60,899 nucleotides of DNA from Myroides albus (GCF_009711045.1 NZ_WMJX01000016.1:1-60899), one strand, 5' to 3'. Shown: positions 46,610 through 56,500, numbered from the stretch's first letter. A program made the numbers and translations. The notes: generated by a model not told the origin, from the sequence alone.

Positions 46610-46645
46610 ACTGTGTCCATACAAATATACAAAACTGATACTGTG
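46610..46645. promoter_or_regulatory. Divergent promoter region with direct repeat ACTGTG
   Basis: ACTGTG occurs at 46610-46615 and 46640-46645, 30 bp apart, on either side of the mocR -7 box (TATATTTG, minus strand, 46629-46622). The transporter gene has TAATTTTG at 46665-46672. MocR regulators are known to use direct repeats, so this is a candidate operator. Confidence 0.4.
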
Positions 46646-46691
46646 CGAATCCTATTTCTTACCTTAATTTTGTATCAAATAAAAAAAGACA

Positions 46692-47582
46692 ATGGAACAA
46701 ACTGGCATTTTAGATGCAAAAACGAAATCATCCAGTGGGTGGTTAAATGGATTTATTGGTGTATTGTTATTCGCTGGGTCAATGCCTGCTACCAAAATGG
46801 CTGTAAAAGATTTGGACCCTATATTTGCCACGGCAGCAAGAGCAGTGATTGCTGCAATCTTAGCCCTTGCCTGTGTACTATTTTTCAGAGAGAAAAGACC
46901 TACAAAAGCACAGTTATGGCCTTTGATTAAAGTAGCAATCGGTGGAGTGATTGGTTTTCCTCTGCTAACAGCTATGGCACTGCAATACATCAGTTCTGCT
47001 CATTCATTGGTATTTATGGGAATGCTACCTTTATCAACTGCAGTATTTGCAGTGTTTATTGGCAAAGAAAAACCTAAGCCAATCTTTTGGTTATTTTCTT
47101 TACTTGGAAGTGCCTTAGTAATTGGATTTGCCTTTTCGCAAGGAGTAAGCGCAAATCCTGTAGGGGATATTTTGATGATCTTAGCCATTATTCTATGTGG
47201 GCAAAGCTATGCCGAAGGAGCGAAATTATCGAAAACCTTAGGGGGGTATCAAGTCATATCATGGGCTTGTATTATTTCCCTTCCCTTGACTATTCCCATA
47301 ATGATTTACACTTTGCCTACTGAGTTAGCAAGCGTGGGTGGAGAATCTTGGTTTGGCCTTTTCTACATTTCAGTAATCAGTATGTTCTTAGCCTATATAT
47401 TTTGGTACAAAGGTTTGGCTCAAGGAGGAATAGCTACAGTTGGACAAATCCAACTGCTTCAGCCGCTACTGGGAATGATATTAGCCGCTAGTGTTTTACA
47501 CGAAAAAGTAAGTTCAGAAATGCTCTATATTACCTTTGGAGTCATTCTATGTGTGGCTGCGAGTAAGAAATTTGCCAAATAG
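46692..47582 (+). CDS. EamA/DMT family transporter
   Basis: A 296-residue protein with ten helices formed by two EamA repeats (GWLNGFIGVLLFAGSMPATK at the start and the second repeat from about residue 150). DMT carriers export amino acids or other metabolites. The divergent MocR regulator suggests an amine, amino acid or vitamin B6-linked substrate. This is inference. Confidence 0.88.
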   Translation: MEQTGILDAKTKSSSGWLNGFIGVLLFAGSMPATKMAVKDLDPIFATAARAVIAAILALACVLFFREKRPTKAQLWPLIKVAIGGVIGFPLLTAMALQYISSAHSLVFMGMLPLSTAVFAVFIGKEKPKPIFWLFSLLGSALVIGFAFSQGVSANPVGDILMILAIILCGQSYAEGAKLSKTLGGYQVISWACIISLPLTIPIMIYTLPTELASVGGESWFGLFYISVISMFLAYIFWYKGLAQGGIATVGQIQLLQPLLGMILAASVLHEKVSSEMLYITFGVILCVAASKKFAK

Positions 47583-47623
47583 ATTAATTTTTCTCTTCAA
47601 TTATTATATACACTTTACTAACC

Positions 47624-47658
47624 AAAAAGGCACTGCTTATTTTAAGCAGTGCCTTTTT
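47624..47658. terminator. Bidirectional terminator, perfect 16-bp stem
   Basis: 47624-47639 pairs perfectly with 47643-47658 around a 3-nt loop, between convergent genes. Confidence 0.88.
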
Positions 47659-47713
47659 ACTTTTTCTGAATATAAGTTCTACAAACAAGGATTCTAAAAT
47701 TATTTGCCCTTTA

Positions 47714-48640
47714 TTAAGTAACCACGTAATCCTGGTTTGGCAATAAAATAATAGGCAGTGGCATCTCAGACAGCTCGCTTAGAGAATACTCAATATTAGC
47801 ACACATCTGATCCAAAGCTAAATCGTTTTCCTCCATTCCGAAAGGCTCAGATATTTCTTCCACTACTGCATCAAGTACAATAAAAGTATAAGCGACAAAA
47901 GTGACGAAGAAAGGCATGACCCAGACAATAGAGTCAATTAAACCAAAAGGCAGAATAAAACAATAGATATAAACTGTTCGATGCAAAATTACAAAGTAAA
48001 CAAACGGTATCTTAGTATGAACAATGCGTTCACATGCACCAAGAACGATTGAAAGTTGATCTATATTCTGATCAATACGAGCTTGAGTAATCGTATCTAA
48101 GCGTCCTGCTCTTTGTTGAGCCGCAATCCAACTTGTAAGCTCATGTAATAAATAAGCAGGTTTGAAGCGCTTTGTTAGCATCGTCTGATACACCTGTGGT
48201 GTTAAGTACTTTTGGAGTGTTTCATAATCTGTCTTGCCTCTTAATTGTTTATTCAAGGCATAACAAAATGCTATGATAAGTTTAATGCCCTCTTTCTTGT
48301 CCTCTTTGGTAAAAGAGTTTGATTCAGCAATGTAATTCTGTATTTGAAATGCTAATGAGCGGGTATGGATTACCAAACTCCCCCACTGTTTTCTACCTTC
48401 CCAAAAGCGATCGTAAGCAGCATTGTTACAAAAACCTAAGAAAATAGCTAATGAAATACCCACTAAAGCAAATGCTCCAACATTTAAAGGAATGATGATC
48501 TCAGGAAAATAATACCTCGCAAAATATACAATCCAAGAAAATCCAAAGATAAAAAGTAAAGTGGGGTATATTTTTTTTAGGACTGACCCTTTCCAGGTAA
48601 AAAGCATTTGAAGGATATGCTTTTTGTTTCTAACAATCAT
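47714..48640 (-). CDS. Bestrophin family (UPF0187) channel
   Basis: A 308-residue protein read from the ATG at 48640 (the frame extends to a GTG at 48664). It has four membrane helices; motifs FLGFCNNAAYDRFWEGRKQWG (near residues 66-86, split) and GACERIVHTKIPFVY near 200 are characteristic. Bacterial bestrophins form pentameric channels for ions. Physiological role here unknown. Confidence 0.88.
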   Translation of the reverse strand: MIVRNKKHILQMLFTWKGSVLKKIYPTLLFIFGFSWIVYFARYYFPEIIIPLNVGAFALVGISLAIFLGFCNNAAYDRFWEGRKQWGSLVIHTRSLAFQIQNYIAESNSFTKEDKKEGIKLIIAFCYALNKQLRGKTDYETLQKYLTPQVYQTMLTKRFKPAYLLHELTSWIAAQQRAGRLDTITQARIDQNIDQLSIVLGACERIVHTKIPFVYFVILHRTVYIYCFILPFGLIDSIVWVMPFFVTFVAYTFIVLDAVVEEISEPFGMEENDLALDQMCANIEYSLSELSEMPLPIILLPNQDYVVT

Positions 48641-48689
48641 ATTGGTTTGAGTTTTAAGTACCACAAAGGTAAAGCGAAAACATAAAAAA

Positions 48690-48716
48690 AGCTACTTATT
48701 TGTTGGATAAGTAGCT
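48690..48716 (-). terminator. Orphan minus-strand terminator
   Basis: A perfect 10-bp stem AGCTACTTAT/ATAAGTAGCT with a 7-nt loop, followed on the minus strand by seven T. It lies upstream of the bestrophin start, not after any gene on that strand, so an unannotated leftward transcript must end here. The 430 bp to its right (to 49148) hold no open frame of useful length. Confidence 0.65.
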
Positions 48717-49148
48717 CTAATTGATGCCTCTAAAAACATCTAACAACAATAATTTATCATATACTTCATAACCCTATTTTATACAGGATTATAAAATACG
48801 GCGTTCACTTTTACTTGTTATAAAAAGTTTATTTTAGTAAATATATTAAAATAATTTGATTTTCACACTATTTGTTGCTTAATCATTTGCTTTTTTCAAC
48901 AAAAAAAGAGTAAACAAATAAGTATCAATATTTTAAATATCCCTAAAAAGCAAGGTCGCCATTTGTCACAAGACACAGCCTTTAATTCAAGCTATGTGAA
49001 TACATCACCTAAGCTACACATTAACTTCACCTACTTTAAATCAGAATAAATAACAACCTTTTATCTTTCCATTTTACTTTTAAAAACAATATTTTAATGA
49101 TTATTGCTTAATTTCGCAACCAATATATACTAACAATTTTTAAAATAA

Positions 49149-50627
49149 ATGGAAAACGCACAAGACAAAAAGGAAAGACAAATTACATTGTTTCAATCGC
49201 TAATCCCCGTAGTTATCTTAGTAGCTATGTTAGCTGTGAATGTATTTGTATTCCGGGATGACGCCTTGTCGGGAACCAATCAGTTTATTTTAATCATAGG
49301 GGGGGCTATTGCAACTGTTATTGGCGTGTACAATAATGTGTCTTATGACAAGATACTAAAACAAGTCACACACAATATCAGAGATACCAGTAACGCCATT
49401 TTTATATTATTATTAGTAGGAGCGCTATCGGGTACATGGCTACTAAGTGGGATCATTCCCAGTATGATTTACTATGGATTAAACATCTTACATCCTGCTA
49501 TTTTCTTGCCAGCTTGTGTGATTATCACCTCGATTATTTCCATTGCAACTGGAAGTTCTTGGACAACTTCTGCTACAGTGGGAATTGCCTTAGTCGGTAT
49601 AGGAAATGCATTAGGCATGCCATTAGGAGTTATTGGAGGGGCAATTGTATCAGGAGCTTATTTTGGAGATAAACTCTCTCCTTTATCAGACACGACCAAC
49701 TTGGCGCCAGTTATGGCTGGAACAGATCTGTTTACCCACATTAAATACATGTTATATACCACTGTACCTACTTACATAGTCACTTTAGGCTTGTTTGTTG
49801 TATTGGGGTTAGTCTATGGAACTGAAGGTAATATAGACACTGCAGAGACCTTAGCTGCCATTGCAGATACCTTCCACATTACACCGTGGTTATTTATCGT
49901 ACCCGTTGTTGTAATTCTACTAATTATCAAAAAAGTACAATCAATCGCAGCCCTTTTAATCGGAGTATTGTTAGGTGCAGTATTTGCTTTGATATTCCAA
50001 CCAGATATCGTCGTAGCAGTATCTGGAGCAGAAACATTTAACTTCTACAATGCATACAAGGGAGTTATGTTAGCCCTTACCACAGATATTAAGATTATTT
50101 CCCCATTAGAAAGTCTCAATGCCTTATTCGAGGCTGGAGGAATGGCCAGTATGCTAAATACCGTATGGCTTATTCTTTGTGCTATGTTATTTGGAGGAGC
50201 TATGGAAGCGATAGGCGCACTGCAAAAAATATCACAAGCACTACTTAATATTGCAAATAATATATTTGGGTTATTCGCCAGCACTGTAGCAAGTTGTTTA
50301 GCAATTAACGTCATGACTTCAGACCAATATTTATCGATTGTTGTACCTGGAAAGATGTTTGCGGATGCTTACAAGACAAAAGGATTGGCGCCAGAGAACT
50401 TAAGTAGAACACTTGAAGATTCTGGAACAGTAACTTCAGTACTGATCCCATGGAACACTTGTGGAGCCTATCACGCAGGAGTATTAGGTATTCCAACTAT
50501 GACTTACCTACCCTATGCATTCTTTAACTACCTAAGCCCGTTTGTAACACTCTTATACGCGGCACTGAACTTTAAAATTCGCAAGCTAATTAGCGCAGAT
50601 AACAAGCTAATTAGCGCAGATAAGTAG
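49149..50627 (+). CDS. nhaC: Na+/H+ antiporter NhaC
   Basis: A 492-residue membrane protein with 11-12 helices. The family core is visible: SSWTTSATVGIALVGIGNALG near residues 136-156, GAYFGDKLSPLSDTTNLAP near 172-190, and MTSDQYLSIVVPGKMF near 390. NhaC exchanges sodium for protons. The last 14 residues are a tandem KLISADN/KLISADK duplication. Confidence 0.92.
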   Translation: MENAQDKKERQITLFQSLIPVVILVAMLAVNVFVFRDDALSGTNQFILIIGGAIATVIGVYNNVSYDKILKQVTHNIRDTSNAIFILLLVGALSGTWLLSGIIPSMIYYGLNILHPAIFLPACVIITSIISIATGSSWTTSATVGIALVGIGNALGMPLGVIGGAIVSGAYFGDKLSPLSDTTNLAPVMAGTDLFTHIKYMLYTTVPTYIVTLGLFVVLGLVYGTEGNIDTAETLAAIADTFHITPWLFIVPVVVILLIIKKVQSIAALLIGVLLGAVFALIFQPDIVVAVSGAETFNFYNAYKGVMLALTTDIKIISPLESLNALFEAGGMASMLNTVWLILCAMLFGGAMEAIGALQKISQALLNIANNIFGLFASTVASCLAINVMTSDQYLSIVVPGKMFADAYKTKGLAPENLSRTLEDSGTVTSVLIPWNTCGAYHAGVLGIPTMTYLPYAFFNYLSPFVTLLYAALNFKIRKLISADNKLISADK

Positions 50628-50750
50628 ACAAGAACAAAGGTAATATATCTGTATAAGCACGTACCTACACCCAAATGCAAGGTTGAGGTTACGCTAACTA
50701 AGCTACATGATCACTGTTAATCTATACTTGCTTATAGCAACTAAATTATA

Positions 50751-50790
50751 TAATACAAAAGCCCAAGCAAATGCTTGGGCTTTTGTATTA
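50751..50790. terminator. Terminator of nhaC, perfect 19-bp stem
   Basis: 50751-50769 pairs perfectly with 50772-50790 around AA. The following 360 bp to 51150 hold no gene. Confidence 0.85.
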
Positions 50791-51150
50791 TGGATCTACT
50801 ACCGCTAAACACGCTCTTTGCCTTCTGCCAGAGCAATCACCTTACCTATAGACAAACCAGCTGGCCTTATCACTTTAAAAAAGGCTCAACAAGAATGACA
50901 ACCTTAGCTTAAAGTCAGATTTTTGATAATTTACTAAAAAGCTAACAATGAGGCCATAAAAGTAACGATAACTAATAATTAGCATTTATATAACACTTAG
51001 TTAGTTTGTAAAATCGCAATTTCTTTATATATTTAAAAAGTCAAAACAGAATACAGTAAAAAAATATTTAGACAAGGGTAAAATAGATATTTATTATAGT
51101 ATGATAAAAAACAATAATCAAACTTAATAGATATAACCTAAAATGTGTTC

Positions 51151-51158
51151 TACATTTG
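51151..51158 (+). promoter_or_regulatory. -7 box of the peroxiredoxin operon
   Basis: TACATTTG is a full TAnnTTTG match 48 bp before the start codon; the TTG box is not evident. Confidence 0.45.
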
Positions 51159-51206
51159 CAATAGAAAAATAAGAGAAATCAATATTAACTTTAAAAAATA
51201 ATTATT

Positions 51207-51845
51207 ATGTCTTTAGTAGGTAAAAAATTTCCAAATATCACAGTTGATGCAATGTCTGAAATGGGAGATGATTTAAGAATCAACATTTTTGAGGAAGCAA
51301 CAAAAAACAATAAAAAAGTATTATTATTCTGGTACCCAAAAGACTTTACTTTTGTATGTCCTACAGAATTACACGCTTTCCAAGCAGCATTACCTGAGTT
51401 CGAAAAAAGAAACACTATGGTAATTGGAGCTTCTTGTGATACAAACGAAGTACACTTTGCATGGTTAAACACAGCAAAAGACAACGGTGGTATCGAAGGT
51501 GTAACTTACCCAATCTTAGCTGATACACAAAGAAACTTATCTTCAGTATTAGGAATTTTAGACGTAGAAGAAGAAGTTTACAGCGAGGAGTATGATGCAG
51601 TTCAAATTGCAGGTTCTAACGTAACTTTCAGAGCTACTTACCTTGTAGATGAGACTGGAAAAATCTTCCACGAATCAGTAAACGATATGCCACTTGGTAG
51701 AAACGTAAACGAATACATCAGATTAATCGACGCTTATACACACGTTCAAACTCACGGAGAGGTATGTCCTGCAAACTGGGAAGAAGGTAAACAAGCGATG
51801 AACGCTGACAGAAAAGGTGTTGCTGAGTACTTAAGCAAAAACTAA
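51207..51845 (+). CDS. Typical 2-Cys peroxiredoxin (AhpC/Prx1 type)
   Basis: A 212-residue protein that reduces peroxides. Peroxidatic cysteine is in FTFVCPTELHAFQ (near residue 50) and the resolving cysteine in GEVCPANWEEGK (near 185). Codon use is markedly regular (ATC, GAA, AAC preferred), as in highly expressed genes. It is the first of three genes with a thioredoxin and DUF6952, all closely spaced. Confidence 0.93.
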   Translation: MSLVGKKFPNITVDAMSEMGDDLRINIFEEATKNNKKVLLFWYPKDFTFVCPTELHAFQAALPEFEKRNTMVIGASCDTNEVHFAWLNTAKDNGGIEGVTYPILADTQRNLSSVLGILDVEEEVYSEEYDAVQIAGSNVTFRATYLVDETGKIFHESVNDMPLGRNVNEYIRLIDAYTHVQTHGEVCPANWEEGKQAMNADRKGVAEYLSKN

Positions 51846-51891
51846 TCTGTAAGATTACATCACAGAGTATAAACGATTAAATAAAAATAAA

Positions 51892-52200
51892 ATGCTTTTA
51901 GAATTAGATAAAGACAATTTACAAGAAATTGTAAATTCAAACGATAAAGTAGTAGTTCAATACGCTGCATCTTGGTGTGGTAACTGTAGAATTATGAAAC
52001 CGAAGTTTAAAAAATTGGCTGGTGAGAAACAGAACATGACATTTGTAATTGCAGATGCTGAGAACTTCCCTGAGTCAAGACAATTAGCCGACGTAAGTAA
52101 TTTACCTACATTCGCTACATTCGTTAACGGAAAATTAGTAAACCAAGCTCAAACAAACAAAGCAGAGGTTTTAAACGATTTAGTAAACGAAATTGCATAA
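51892..52200 (+). CDS. Thioredoxin family protein with CGNC active site
   Basis: A 102-residue single-domain thioredoxin fold. The active site is WCGNC rather than WCGPC; replacing proline by asparagine usually changes redox potential. The cis-proline is in SNLPTFATF near residue 75. Its place between peroxiredoxin and DUF6952 suggests it reduces that peroxiredoxin. Starts at ATG 46 bp after the peroxiredoxin stop. Confidence 0.9.
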   Translation: MLLELDKDNLQEIVNSNDKVVVQYAASWCGNCRIMKPKFKKLAGEKQNMTFVIADAENFPESRQLADVSNLPTFATFVNGKLVNQAQTNKAEVLNDLVNEIA

Positions 52201-52221
52201 TTTCAGAAAAACACAATTAGA

Positions 52222-52479
52222 ATGAAATTACCTGTTATCAAACATTTGACTCAATTCATTGAGGACAATGACCAAGATTATATCATTGAAACTATCGAAG
52301 TATTAGAAAACCTAACTGAAGTTCCTTCATTGAAAGACGAAGAATTAGATGTTATCGGGGAATTAATTTCTAATATGTACGGTGCCTTAGAGGTTCAAAA
52401 ACTGATCAAAGAAGGTGCTACTCAAAAAGAAGCTCTTAACGGGTTTATGAAAAGAGTATTAGGATCAATTGACAAATAA
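52222..52479 (+). CDS. DUF6952 family protein
   Basis: An 85-residue acidic helical protein (MKLPVIKHLTQFIEDNDQDY) seen after peroxiredoxin/thioredoxin genes in flavobacteria. Unknown function; conserved context implies a role in peroxide defence. The operon ends at the terminator at 52501. Confidence 0.78.
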   Translation: MKLPVIKHLTQFIEDNDQDYIIETIEVLENLTEVPSLKDEELDVIGELISNMYGALEVQKLIKEGATQKEALNGFMKRVLGSIDK

Positions 52480-52500
52480 TTTATCAATACCAAATACACA

Positions 52501-52533
52501 AGGGTTCAACATTTTACGTTGAACCCTTTTTTT
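52501..52533 (+). terminator. Terminator of the peroxiredoxin operon
   Basis: A perfect 10-bp stem AGGGTTCAAC/GTTGAACCCT with a 7-nt loop and a run of T. Confidence 0.88.
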
Positions 52534-52645
52534 ATGGAACACAAATAAGTAAAACTTTCACTATTGCGATGATTTCTCACAATAAAAACAAGTTTACATT
52601 GATATATTTTATATATTTTTGTGTAGTACTAAAAATTAAAATAAT

Positions 52646-53146
52646 ATGGCAAAAGTAACTTTAAAGAACAACGAAGTACACACTATAGGTGAACTTCCCG
52701 CTATAAACGCTATAGCTCCAGCATTTAACTTAGTAGGTGCTGGATTAGCTGATAAATCACTATCTGATTACAAAGGAAAAAGAGTAATACTCAATATCTT
52801 TCCAAGTGTAGATACAGGTACATGCGCAATGTCAGTAAGACATTTCAACGAATCTGCTGCTAAATTAGACAATGCAGTTGTACTTTGTATATCAAGAGAT
52901 TTACCTTTCGCTCAAGATCGTTTCTGTGGGGCTGAAGGAATTAAAAACGTAGAGATGTTATCTGATTTTAGAGAAGGACAATTTGGAAAAGACTATGGCG
53001 TTTTATTTACAGACGGTCCTTTAAAAGGTCTTTTATCTCGCGCAGTAGTAATCATTGACCCACAAGGAAAAGTAGTTTACACAGAGCAAGTAGCCGAGAC
53101 TACAAATGAACCAAACTATGAAAAAGCTTTGGCTGCATTGAAATAA
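52646..53146 (+). CDS. tpx: Thiol peroxidase Tpx
   Basis: A 166-residue atypical 2-Cys peroxiredoxin. Peroxidatic cysteine in DTGTCAMSVRHFN (near residue 60) and resolving cysteine in DRFCGAEG (near 94). It reduces lipid and alkyl peroxides with thioredoxin. A TATTTTTG box (52614-52621) lies 25 bp upstream. Confidence 0.95.
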   Translation: MAKVTLKNNEVHTIGELPAINAIAPAFNLVGAGLADKSLSDYKGKRVILNIFPSVDTGTCAMSVRHFNESAAKLDNAVVLCISRDLPFAQDRFCGAEGIKNVEMLSDFREGQFGKDYGVLFTDGPLKGLLSRAVVIIDPQGKVVYTEQVAETTNEPNYEKALAALK

Positions 53147-53169
53147 AACATCACTAAAAAAACATATTT

Positions 53170-53227
53170 CTGTTATTGGTTGTACCATAACTCTCAAGAG
53201 CTATTTTATAACCAATAGCAGTTTTTT
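53170..53227 (+). terminator. Long-loop terminator of tpx
   Basis: A 15-bp imperfect stem (53170-53184 with 53207-53221), a 22-nt loop and TTTTTT. Confidence 0.6.
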
Positions 53228-53284
53228 GTATTTTAACACAAAACACGAAGATTACAATTAGCCATATTGTCAATATATTTTGCG

Positions 53285-55816
53285 ATGAAAAAAGAAAGTA
53301 AAACCAAAAAGACTACTACTACACAATCCGACAAAACAAATAAATCCGCTAACCCATTATTTAATATCAAATTCCTATTTCTAATACTTGTGGTTATCGC
53401 AGGTATTGCTTTAACAATAGGATTGTTTTCATATTTATTCACAGGTGTAGAGGATCAAAGTAACTTAGATGCTCTGGGAGATCGAACAGCTGCTGTAGCA
53501 AATACTACGGGTAAGATAGGCGCCTACTTTGGCCACCTACTCATTTACAGTGGTTTTGGAGTTTCCGCTTTATTTTTATGTAAGATTCTAATACACGCAG
53601 GAATCTATGGACTTTTTGGAATTAATAGAACTCGAATTAAAAACGTCATATTCTGGGATCTAACCTCAATGGTTCTTTTATCGCTTACATTGGGTTTCCT
53701 TGGATCCAAAAACCTGATTTTAGGAGGTATAGTTGGCTATGAAATGAATCTGTACTTTGTTGATTACATTGGTACTGTAGGTACTATTTTACTTATTATC
53801 TTCTTAGTTATTGTCTTTATCGTATTTAGATTTAAACCTTCTCCTGAAAAAATTAAAGCAAATCTGGAGAGCATTAAAAACAGCGTAAACAAGACAATTG
53901 AAAAGAGCAAAAAGGAAATTACTGACTTTAATATTGATACTCCAGAGAGTGTACCAACAAAGAGTCCAGAAAACTCCACTCCAGTAAAAGAAGAACACAC
54001 TGATAATTTAGAGAAACTAATCACTGATAATTTAATTATAGAAAACGCAACTGAGACTCAATCACAGCCAGAAAGCCAAGGTGAAACTGCGCCAAAGCAC
54101 TCTTTTACAATGGATCCAAAAGCTGTAAAACCAACTATAGAACACAGCTCAGAGTTATCATTAAAAAACAAAAAGCAAGAGGAAGATTCGTTTGAAGGAA
54201 TGATTTTAGACACTCCAAATGACAATTTTGTTATTGAAGCAGCTAAAGATGAAGAGGTATTAGAGGAAAACTTAGCCGCTAAACTGGTACAAGACTTTGG
54301 GGAATTTGACCCAACACTTGAACTTTCAAAATATCAATTTCCTTCTATTGATATCTTAAAAGAGTATGGAAACTCTGGAATTACAATTGACCAAGAAGAA
54401 CTGGAAGAAAACAAAAACAATATTGTAGAGACCTTAAAGAACTACAAAATTGACATTGCGCAAATTAAAGCTACTGTTGGACCAACAGTTACTTTATATG
54501 AAATAATACCAGAGGCAGGAGTTAGAATATCGAAGATTAAGAATCTTGAAGATGATATTGCCTTATCACTGGCTGCTTTAGGTATTCGTATCATTGCTCC
54601 TATTCCTGGTAGAGGTACCATTGGTATTGAGGTACCAAACACCAAGCCTTCAATTGTATCAATGAAAAGCGTTATTGCCTCACCTAAGTTTCAAAATGCA
54701 GAAATGGAACTCCCTGTTGCTTTAGGTAAGACCATTTCTAATGAAACATTTGTGGTAGACTTGGCGAAAATGCCTCACTTACTTATGGCAGGAGCCACAG
54801 GACAAGGTAAATCTGTGGGATTAAACGCCCTTTTAACTTCCCTACTGTACAAAAAGCACCCTGCAGAAGTTAAATTTGTGTTAGTTGACCCTAAAAAAGT
54901 AGAATTAACGTTATTTAATAAAATAGAACGCCATTATTTAGCTAAATTGCCTGATTCAGAAGATGCAATCATCACTGATAATACAAAGGTTATTAATACA
55001 CTCAACTCCTTGTGTATAGAGATGGATAACCGCTATAGCTTGTTAAAAGACGCTATGGTGAGAAACATCAAAGAATACAACGAGAAGTTTAAACAACGCA
55101 AGTTAAATCCTGAACAAGGACATCGCTTTTTGCCTTATATTGTCCTTGTGATAGATGAGTTTGCAGATTTAATTATGACAGCAGGTAAAGAAGTAGAAAC
55201 TCCTATTGCTCGTTTAGCTCAGCTTGCCCGTGCAATTGGAATTCACTTAATTATCGCAACGCAAAGACCTTCTGTAAACGTTATTACCGGGATTATTAAA
55301 GCTAACTTCCCTGCGCGTGTGGCCTTTAGAGTAACTTCTAAAATTGACTCGCGTACAATCTTAGATGGTCAAGGAGCAGACCAGCTAATTGGTAGAGGAG
55401 ATATGCTATATACACAAGGTAATGACCTTGTACGGGTACAGTGTGCCTTTGTTGATACACCAGAGGTTGAGAAGCTAACTGAGTATATTGGATCTCAAAA
55501 AGCTTATCCAAGTGCATATCTACTACCAGAATACGTAGGAGAAGATGGTGGTGCAAGTAATCTTGATGTGGATATTAGTGAAAGAGATGCCTTATTCAAG
55601 CAAGCTGCTGAAGTAATTGTCATTGCACAACAAGGGTCTGCATCTTTATTACAGCGAAAACTCAAATTGGGTTACAATAGAGCAGGAAGACTTATTGACC
55701 AATTAGAAGCCGCAGGAATAGTAGGTCCGTTTGAAGGAAGTAAGGCCAGAAGCGTACTTATTCCAGATATTTTAGCCTTAGAGCAATTCTTTAGAGCTGA
55801 AGAAGAAAATATGTAA
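53285..55816 (+). CDS. ftsK: DNA translocase FtsK
   Basis: An 843-residue septal DNA pump from the ATG at 53285 (an upstream TTG at 53267 is less likely). Four membrane helices lie within residues 20-175, followed by an acidic linker to about 340. The RecA-type motor has Walker A GATGQGKSVGL near 503 and Walker B VLVIDEFADLI near 619. A C-terminal gamma winged-helix domain (LLQRKLKLGYNRAGRLIDQL) reads KOPS-like DNA. It clears chromosome dimers at division. Confidence 0.96.
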   Translation: MKKESKTKKTTTTQSDKTNKSANPLFNIKFLFLILVVIAGIALTIGLFSYLFTGVEDQSNLDALGDRTAAVANTTGKIGAYFGHLLIYSGFGVSALFLCKILIHAGIYGLFGINRTRIKNVIFWDLTSMVLLSLTLGFLGSKNLILGGIVGYEMNLYFVDYIGTVGTILLIIFLVIVFIVFRFKPSPEKIKANLESIKNSVNKTIEKSKKEITDFNIDTPESVPTKSPENSTPVKEEHTDNLEKLITDNLIIENATETQSQPESQGETAPKHSFTMDPKAVKPTIEHSSELSLKNKKQEEDSFEGMILDTPNDNFVIEAAKDEEVLEENLAAKLVQDFGEFDPTLELSKYQFPSIDILKEYGNSGITIDQEELEENKNNIVETLKNYKIDIAQIKATVGPTVTLYEIIPEAGVRISKIKNLEDDIALSLAALGIRIIAPIPGRGTIGIEVPNTKPSIVSMKSVIASPKFQNAEMELPVALGKTISNETFVVDLAKMPHLLMAGATGQGKSVGLNALLTSLLYKKHPAEVKFVLVDPKKVELTLFNKIERHYLAKLPDSEDAIITDNTKVINTLNSLCIEMDNRYSLLKDAMVRNIKEYNEKFKQRKLNPEQGHRFLPYIVLVIDEFADLIMTAGKEVETPIARLAQLARAIGIHLIIATQRPSVNVITGIIKANFPARVAFRVTSKIDSRTILDGQGADQLIGRGDMLYTQGNDLVRVQCAFVDTPEVEKLTEYIGSQKAYPSAYLLPEYVGEDGGASNLDVDISERDALFKQAAEVIVIAQQGSASLLQRKLKLGYNRAGRLIDQLEAAGIVGPFEGSKARSVLIPDILALEQFFRAEEENM

Positions 55817-55838
55817 AACCTAAAACAAGGTATTTTTT

Positions 55839-56489
55839 ATGAAAAAGTTAATTAGTTTATTATTTATAATTGCCATTTCACTTAGTAACACCTACGGCCA
55901 ATCAAGCCAACGTGCGAAAAACTATCTAAATGAAGTAAGCAAGCGACTCTCAAATTACAAAAACGTGTCTATTGATTTTTCATATAGTTCACGCAATGAC
56001 AAAGATGAGCAGTTAAACCAAGACACTAAAGGACATGTAGATATACAAGGAGATTTGTATCTACTGGAGTTTATGGGAATTAAAAAAATATATGACGGAA
56101 AGAAGATCTATACGATTTCATCTGAGGATGAAGAGGTAACTATTTCGAAATTCAACAAAGAAAAAAGCGATGGTATCTTACCTTCTCACCTACTTACTTT
56201 CTTTCAAGAAGGATTTACTTACCAATGGGATATATTAGCTAGTGTAAAGGGGCGTCAAATTCAATACATTAAGCTATTTCCAATTGATGAGTCCTCAAGT
56301 ATAAAAGAAGTCTTACTGGGTGTAGATGACCAAAGCAAAGACATCTACACTAAGGTACAAACCAATAAAAATGGTACAAAAACTATCTTAACGGTTAATT
56401 CTTTTAAAACTAATCAGAGTATATCAAAAAATCATTTTACCTTTACCGAGTCTCAGTACCCAAATTATTATATTAATAAAATAGATTAG
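55839..56489 (+). CDS. LolA-like outer-membrane lipoprotein carrier
   Basis: A 216-residue protein with a signal peptide (to about residue 20, TYGQ). The LolA fold is visible as FSYSSRNDKDEQLNQDTKGHVDIQGDLYLLEF-type sheet around residues 48-79 and ISKNHFTF near the end. LolA shuttles lipoproteins across the periplasm. The Bacteroidota version is divergent; its place before an LptF/G permease is conserved in flavobacteria. 22 bp after ftsK. Confidence 0.82.
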   Translation: MKKLISLLFIIAISLSNTYGQSSQRAKNYLNEVSKRLSNYKNVSIDFSYSSRNDKDEQLNQDTKGHVDIQGDLYLLEFMGIKKIYDGKKIYTISSEDEEVTISKFNKEKSDGILPSHLLTFFQEGFTYQWDILASVKGRQIQYIKLFPIDESSSIKEVLLGVDDQSKDIYTKVQTNKNGTKTILTVNSFKTNQSISKNHFTFTESQYPNYYINKID

Positions 56490-56500
56490 TTTTTCTTTCT

